The notes under the pieces were generated by a model. It saw only the letters and a program-made list of their open reading frames with translations, ran no database searches and was not told the origin of the DNA. Below are positions 42,102 through 45,933 of a DNA stretch of 45,933 nt, piece after piece (within the stretch, counting starts at the first letter, position 1; the number at the start of each line of letters is the position of its first letter). The position numbers and the translations under genes are program-made. The stretch is from Ruminococcus sp. Lineage in GTDB: Bacteria > Bacillota > Clostridia > Oscillospirales > Ruminococcaceae. The stretch covers positions 1-45,933 of the forward strand of contig SVNM01000009.1 of the NCBI GenBank assembly GCA_015066875.1. Direction: 5' to 3'.

Positions 42102-43442
42102 TCAAAGCTGATTTACAAGAGACTTGAAGACATCACCGCGCTCCTCAAAATTCTTGAAAATTCCGTAGCTTGCAGAAGCAGGGGAAAGCACACAGCTTTT
42201 ACCCTTCGGAGTAATTTCATTAGCGAGCTTAACAGCGTCCTCAAGATGCTGAACGAGGAAAACACGTTCAGGAGAGTTGAATTCAGCAGAGGCTATTTCC
42301 GAGTAAATTCTGTTTCCCGAAGCCTCCATACAGATGACATTAATATCCACCGAGCTTAAAAACTGAATAAGCGGAGCATAATCGATACCTCTGTCCATAC
42401 CGCCGATAAGGATAGTACCGGGGTCAGGAACGCTTTTTACAGCTTCGACAGCGGTAGCACAGGCAGTAGAGATAGAGTCATCATAATATCTTACACCGTC
42501 AACCTCAGCAACAAACTCAAGGCGATGAGCAAGAGGATTGAAAGTACAAAGAGCCTTAGTGAAGTCCTCATCGCTGACATTGCACATATTAGCCACAAGA
42601 TAAGCCACAGCAACATTATAATGGTTATGGATACCAAGAAGCTTTATGTCGTCAGCGGGTATTTTATAGACAGGACCCATATTACAGGTGAGGGTAGAAT
42701 TACCCACAAAGAAATCACCGCCTCTGTCCGTATTTGAGATTGAAAAAACAGTAGCCTCAGTCTCAACAGGCACAAGAGCGTAATTGATAATAAGTCTGTC
42801 TGATTTACGCTGATGTAAGTAGATATTCTTCTTAGCGTTATGGTAGCGCTCCATAGAGCCATAGTGGTCAAGATGCTCCTCATAGAGATTAAGCATAACA
42901 GCGATATGAGGAGAAACGCTCATATACTCAAGCTGATGACAGGAGAGCTCGCAGACGATAAGAGTATCCTCATCAACATCATCAGCGATATCGAAAACAG
43001 GAATACCGATATTGCCTGCAAAGAGAGTTTTTTTACCGCTTTCCTTAAGGATATGCCAGATAAGCGAAGAAACTGTACTTTTGCCCTTAGTACCTGTAAT
43101 ACCTATGATTTTATCACGGAAGAACTCAAAGAAAAGCTGTGTTTCGGAAGTAACAATACAGTCAAGGTCACAGGGCTGTTTTTCAAGAACAATACCGGGA
43201 CTTTTAAAAACGATATCAAAATCGGAAAGCGACTTCTGATAATCCTCACCGCAGATAAGCCCTACCTCATCGGGCAGACAATTAGCATTTCTATCCACAG
43301 GGAAAAGGTCGCATACAGTAACAGAAGCAGGACTGAGGTCCTTAAGCAGACGATAAGTAGACTTACCCTCACGTCCGAAACCTAAAATACAAACATTTTT
43401 ATTCTCGGTAAAAGAGCCGAGAAACTCAGAAAAAGCACTCAA
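42102..43442 (-). CDS. murD: UDP-N-acetylmuramoyl-L-alanine--glutamate ligase (MurD, perhaps MurD2 type)
   Basis: A 446-aa Mur ligase that adds glutamate to UDP-MurNAc-L-Ala in peptidoglycan synthesis. N-terminal Rossmann domain (VCILGFGREGKSTYRLL), central ATPase domain with P-loop GITGTKGKST (about residues 114-123), the ELSCHQLE segment and C-terminal domain with YDDSISTACA. The start is TTG 43442, overlapping the stop of the gene before it as TTGA, so translation is coupled. Because that neighbour looks like MurL, the L-glutamate-specific MurD2 variant is plausible, but I cannot tell D-Glu from L-Glu specificity by reading. Confidence 0.95.
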   Translation of the reverse strand: MSAFSEFLGSFTENKNVCILGFGREGKSTYRLLKDLSPASVTVCDLFPVDRNANCLPDEVGLICGEDYQKSLSDFDIVFKSPGIVLEKQPCDLDCIVTSETQLFFEFFRDKIIGITGTKGKSTVSSLIWHILKESGKKTLFAGNIGIPVFDIADDVDEDTLIVCELSCHQLEYMSVSPHIAVMLNLYEEHLDHYGSMERYHNAKKNIYLHQRKSDRLIINYALVPVETEATVFSISNTDRGGDFFVGNSTLTCNMGPVYKIPADDIKLLGIHNHYNVAVAYLVANMCNVSDEDFTKALCTFNPLAHRLEFVAEVDGVRYYDDSISTACATAVEAVKSVPDPGTILIGGMDRGIDYAPLIQFLSSVDINVICMEASGNRIYSEIASAEFNSPERVFLVQHLEDAVKLANEITPKGKSCVLSPASASYGIFKNFEERGDVFKSLVNQL

Positions 43443-44824
43443 AGCAGACGCTCCATTTCATTTTTTAATATAGCCTCAAACTGACAAGGCAGTAAATTAT
43501 CATTGTTGTAATATTTCCTGTAGGAGTCATAGATACCATCGAGAGAATCGGGATTATAGAGTCCCTTATCAACGAAATATCTGAACAGAAGAGGAAGCGG
43601 ACGATTATCCGCAGTAAGATTTCTCACCGCAAGAGAAACGGAAAGCTTGACCTCATCGATACTGCCTACGCACTCAAAGGGCTTATGCTCAGAAAGACCG
43701 AGAAGACCGATAAAATCATCGAGCATACTCTCATCATCAAGGAGATTTTTCCCGAAAACAGAAGAAAGAGTCTCCAAATCAACAAAAGGCGAGAGAATAA
43801 GGCAGACAAAAAGGCATTTCGAGCAATCACCGCACCATATATCAGGAGAAACCTTGCTTCCCAGATTACAGCTTCTGAAAACAGGCAGATACTTTTTATG
43901 TGAAACAAACATAGAAGCGATCTGGAATTCAGAAAGGGGACGAAGGAAGCTGAAGTAATAAACACCTGATTTCAGGTAATTGATCTCATAAGAGTGAAAA
44001 TCGTTTTCAAACTCAAAGCTCTTGGAGTACTGGTGATTTACGCTTTGTCCCACAACAGAACTTTCGTTGGCGCTTGCCTCATTAGAAAGCACAACGTATT
44101 GAAGTCCGTGAAGATAAGCAGTAATCTCGGCAGAAAAAGCAACAATAGCCGAAAAAGGAGTATGCCCATTAAGGTATCCTTTATTGTTGAGCTCAACAAG
44201 CGAGCGGTCAAAACGGCGCGAAGAGACAATAAGAGCATCTTCATCGAGACCTGCAGTTTCCACAGTAGCCGAAATGGAACAGCGCTTATTTATAGCATAG
44301 CACCTGCAGTCAACACCATTAGAAACAAGAGTCTCAAGTGTAAGAGCAGAGTCCTTTCCACCGCCCACAGGAACAAGACAGCCGTGATTATTGACAGCAA
44401 CCTCATCAGTACAGCTGAACGCTCCGTTGCAGGTAATATTCACAAAAGAGTCCATATGGGCAGAAATGCCGTTTACGTAGAAGAACTCACCAAGGCCGAG
44501 AAAGTAGAGTTTTTTCCACCAGTCGATCTGTGCAGAGTCGAGACAACCGCACTCAACGATAATTTCAGGCGAGCAGACAGCCTTCCAGTAGCTTACGAGC
44601 TCAGCCATACCGAGAGAAAAAACAAGTCTTTCAAGGGTAAGGTTATTATCAATCACAGGGCAGTTACATTGTGGCTTAGGAAAGCTCCAGCCCGGAGTAA
44701 AAACAGCAACACCTGGGATTTCGAAAACGAAAGAAGCATTGATCTCAGTATCTGTCTGAGAAAAAGAGTAACTTTTATAAATAAAAACGGGATTATCGTG
44801 TCTGAGCTGAGAGAATTTATCCAT
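43439..44824 (-). CDS. murL: MurL-like UDP-MurNAc-L-Ala-L-Glu epimerase
   Basis: A 461-aa protein resembling MurL, which in Xanthomonas inverts the terminal L-Glu of UDP-MurNAc-L-Ala-L-Glu to D-Glu in an ATP-dependent reaction, after MurD2 has added L-Glu. Visible features are the PP-loop-like VPVGGGKDSALTLETL (GGGKDS at 154-159) in an adenosine-nucleotide alpha-hydrolase-like fold, a VVLSNEASANES segment, and a Cys cluster DIWCGDCSKCLFVC (about 330-343). ATG 44824 follows AGGAGGT. The 4-nt overlap with murD is the strongest support. The family name is recognised from motif, length and context, not from a search. Confidence 0.8.
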   Translation of the reverse strand: MDKFSQLRHDNPVFIYKSYSFSQTDTEINASFVFEIPGVAVFTPGWSFPKPQCNCPVIDNNLTLERLVFSLGMAELVSYWKAVCSPEIIVECGCLDSAQIDWWKKLYFLGLGEFFYVNGISAHMDSFVNITCNGAFSCTDEVAVNNHGCLVPVGGGKDSALTLETLVSNGVDCRCYAINKRCSISATVETAGLDEDALIVSSRRFDRSLVELNNKGYLNGHTPFSAIVAFSAEITAYLHGLQYVVLSNEASANESSVVGQSVNHQYSKSFEFENDFHSYEINYLKSGVYYFSFLRPLSEFQIASMFVSHKKYLPVFRSCNLGSKVSPDIWCGDCSKCLFVCLILSPFVDLETLSSVFGKNLLDDESMLDDFIGLLGLSEHKPFECVGSIDEVKLSVSLAVRNLTADNRPLPLLFRYFVDKGLYNPDSLDGIYDSYRKYYNNDNLLPCQFEAILKNEMERLL

Positions 44825-44856
44825 AGAACCTCCTGAACGTAAGAAACAAAAAAGAA

Positions 44857-45234
44857 TTATTCACCGAGAACATTATGATAATAAAAATTTTTCAAAGCCT
44901 CAAAGCTTTCATCGCTGAGGTCGTGTTCAAGCTTACAAGCGTCCTCAAGAGCAACCTCTTTGGAAACGCCCAGCTTCATAAGGATTTCAGAAATGACTTT
45001 ATGACGGTCATAAACATTTTCAGCGATAGCTTTACCTTTATCAGTAAGAGTAATATGGTTATCCTTATCCACATTGACAAGGCCCTGGTCCTTCATTTTC
45101 TTAAGAATAACCGAAACAGTAGGTCTTGAGTAGCCAAGATAGGAGCAGATATCAATAGCGTGGATATCGGGCTGAACTTTAGAAAGGATTAAAATAGTTT
45201 CGAGATAATTTTCGACAGCTTCTGTAATAGCCAT
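44857..45234 (-). CDS. DtxR/MntR-family metal-dependent regulator
   Basis: A 125-aa transcription factor with an N-terminal winged helix-turn-helix (AITEAVENYLETIL, then IDICSYLGYSRPTVSVILKKMKDQGLV) and a dimerisation/metal-binding domain rich in His, Glu and Asp (DRHKVISEIL, LEDACKLEHDLSDES). It lacks the SH3-like third domain, as in MntR. ATG 45234 follows AGGAGG. It lies 32 nt before murL on the same strand with no terminator between, so co-transcription is likely. MntR-type proteins sense Mn(II) or Fe(II); which metal is not clear. The mntP gene at 25752 is a possible target. Confidence 0.9.
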   Translation of the reverse strand: MAITEAVENYLETILILSKVQPDIHAIDICSYLGYSRPTVSVILKKMKDQGLVNVDKDNHITLTDKGKAIAENVYDRHKVISEILMKLGVSKEVALEDACKLEHDLSDESFEALKNFYYHNVLGE

Positions 45235-45262
45235 AACGACCTCCTAAATATACATTTATAAT

Positions 45263-45291
45263 ATTATATCATATTTTCTGAAAAATTACAA
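45263..45291 (-). promoter_or_regulatory. Promoter of the dtxR-like gene and probably murL-murD
   Basis: On the minus strand TTGTAA (45286-45291) and TATAAT (45263-45268) with a 17-bp spacer, 28 bp before the regulator ATG. Confidence 0.78.
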
Positions 45292-45313
45292 CGGAAAAAG
45301 GAAAAATAAAAAG

Positions 45314-45343
45314 AAAAAAAGCCGTCTGAACAAAACAGACGGC
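45314..45343 (-). terminator. Terminator of lysA
   Basis: On the minus strand GCCGTCTG/CAGACGGC (8 bp, 7-nt loop) is followed by seven T residues, C and five T residues. Confidence 0.93.
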
Positions 45344-45383
45344 ATAATAACACGTATAACGGCACATAACAGAAGGAGTTAAA

Positions 45384-45933
45384 TTAAATATCGTTGCGGA
45401 TAATATCCTCCAGAGTCTCTCTTTTAACAGCAATACGCGACTCTCCGTTATTGACGAAAACAACGGCGGGCTTTGGAATTCTGTTATAGTTTGAAGACAT
45501 TGAGTAGTTATAGGCACCGGTAGCAAGAACAGCGATATAATCGCCCGACTCAGCATACTGAAGTGGCATATTCTCGCCGATAAGGTCACCGCTCTCACAG
45601 CATTTACCGGCGATAGTCACGCAGTCGGAACGCTCCTGAGAAGCCTTATTAGCCACAACAGCCTCATACTCTGATTTATAGAGAGCATATCTGGGATTAT
45701 CGCCCATACCGCCGTCAACGGAGATATATGTTCTGATATGGGGAATTTCCTTGCGGGCACCGACCTTGTAGAGAGTAATACCTGCAGGAGCAACGATTGA
45801 ACGTCCGGGCTCTATGTACATAAAAGGCTGATTGAGACCGAGTCTTTCGCACTCATTTTTAACAGTAACAGAGACTCTTTCAAGGAAAGTCTCAAAAGGA
45901 GCGGGATCGTGCTCATTGAGATATTTAATACCG
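45384..45933 (-). CDS. lysA: Diaminopimelate decarboxylase, C-terminal part (cut by window end)
   Basis: This is the C-terminal portion (about 183 aa) of the PLP enzyme that decarboxylates meso-diaminopimelate to lysine. The reading frame stays open to the window edge, so the first part of the gene lies outside. Family motifs are YIEPGRSIVAPAG (PLP-phosphate binding), VDGGMGDNPRYALY, the active-site CESGD with its Cys, and GAYNYSMSSNYN. An internal Met at 45821 should not be taken as the start. The stop is followed by a strong terminator. Confidence 0.95.
   Translation of the reverse strand, partial: GIKYLNEHDPAPFETFLERVSVTVKNECERLGLNQPFMYIEPGRSIVAPAGITLYKVGARKEIPHIRTYISVDGGMGDNPRYALYKSEYEAVVANKASQERSDCVTIAGKCCESGDLIGENMPLQYAESGDYIAVLATGAYNYSMSSNYNRIPKPAVVFVNNGESRIAVKRETLEDIIRNDI

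Noticed and set aside
43994..44836. Long plus-strand ORF (280 aa) antisense to the murL-like gene
   Set aside because: The minus-strand gene has a good RBS, family motifs and coupling to murD. The antisense ORF shows none and is a mirror of it.

Overview
The window looks like chromosomal DNA of a fibre-degrading, probably spore-forming, anaerobic clostridium of the Ruminococcus type (Oscillospiraceae). The grounds are a secreted GH10 xylanase with carbohydrate-binding modules and a type I dockerin, three further dockerin-bearing secreted proteins, a GH5 lipoprotein glucanase, an [FeFe]-hydrogenase maturase (HydG), an alpha/beta small acid-soluble spore protein, a YmxH-type sporulation protein, and strong Firmicute-style Shine-Dalgarno sites and sigma-A promoters (many with an exact 17-bp spacer). 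The assignment is inference from gene content; there is no rRNA or tRNA in the window.

Layout. 1-5.6 kb (minus strand): a 38-aa membrane microprotein, a DEAD-box RNA helicase, an intergenic patch with paired palindromic repeats, and the xylanase. 5.8-10.4 kb (plus): a promoter and attenuator-like leader, a TM1266-type hydrogenase regulator, hydG, a microprotein that looks like a bare sortase sorting signal, two paralogous LRR-dockerin secreted proteins, and ymxH/ylmC. 10.4-14.2 kb: rpsB and tsf separated by a terminator-like hairpin, then two paralogous two-TM membrane proteins and a third small membrane protein. 14.3-22.1 kb: a MoxR ATPase, DUF58, transglutaminase and C39-like dockerin operon, then prmA and an unrecognised protein. 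22.1-26.3 kb: L21 leader, rplU, prp, rpmA, obg, mrnC, yebC and mntP. 26.4-28.6 kb (minus): a spore protein, an unknown membrane protein and gap.

28.8-36 kb (plus): a degenerate histidine-kinase-like protein, then CYTH, phoH, ybeY, era, yqzL, recO and mutS2. These link rRNA maturation, ribosome assembly and DNA repair. 36.1-38 kb: a LacI-effector-domain/GGDEF fusion. 38.1-40.7 kb: an ECF-like sigma factor and a very large one-TM putative anti-sigma protein, convergent with a GH5 glucanase lipoprotein. 42.1-45.9 kb (minus): murD overlapping a murL-like gene, which suggests the route that adds L-Glu and then epimerises it in peptidoglycan synthesis; then a DtxR/MntR-type regulator and the C-terminal part of lysA cut by the window end.

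The most interesting points are the murL-murD pair, the dockerin protein in the MoxR/transglutaminase operon, the sigma/anti-sigma pair beside a glycoside hydrolase, the cytoplasmic LacI-type sensor fused to a diguanylate cyclase, the attenuator-like leader before hydG, the orphan sorting-signal microprotein, and a hairpin that hides the ribosome-binding site of yqzL.
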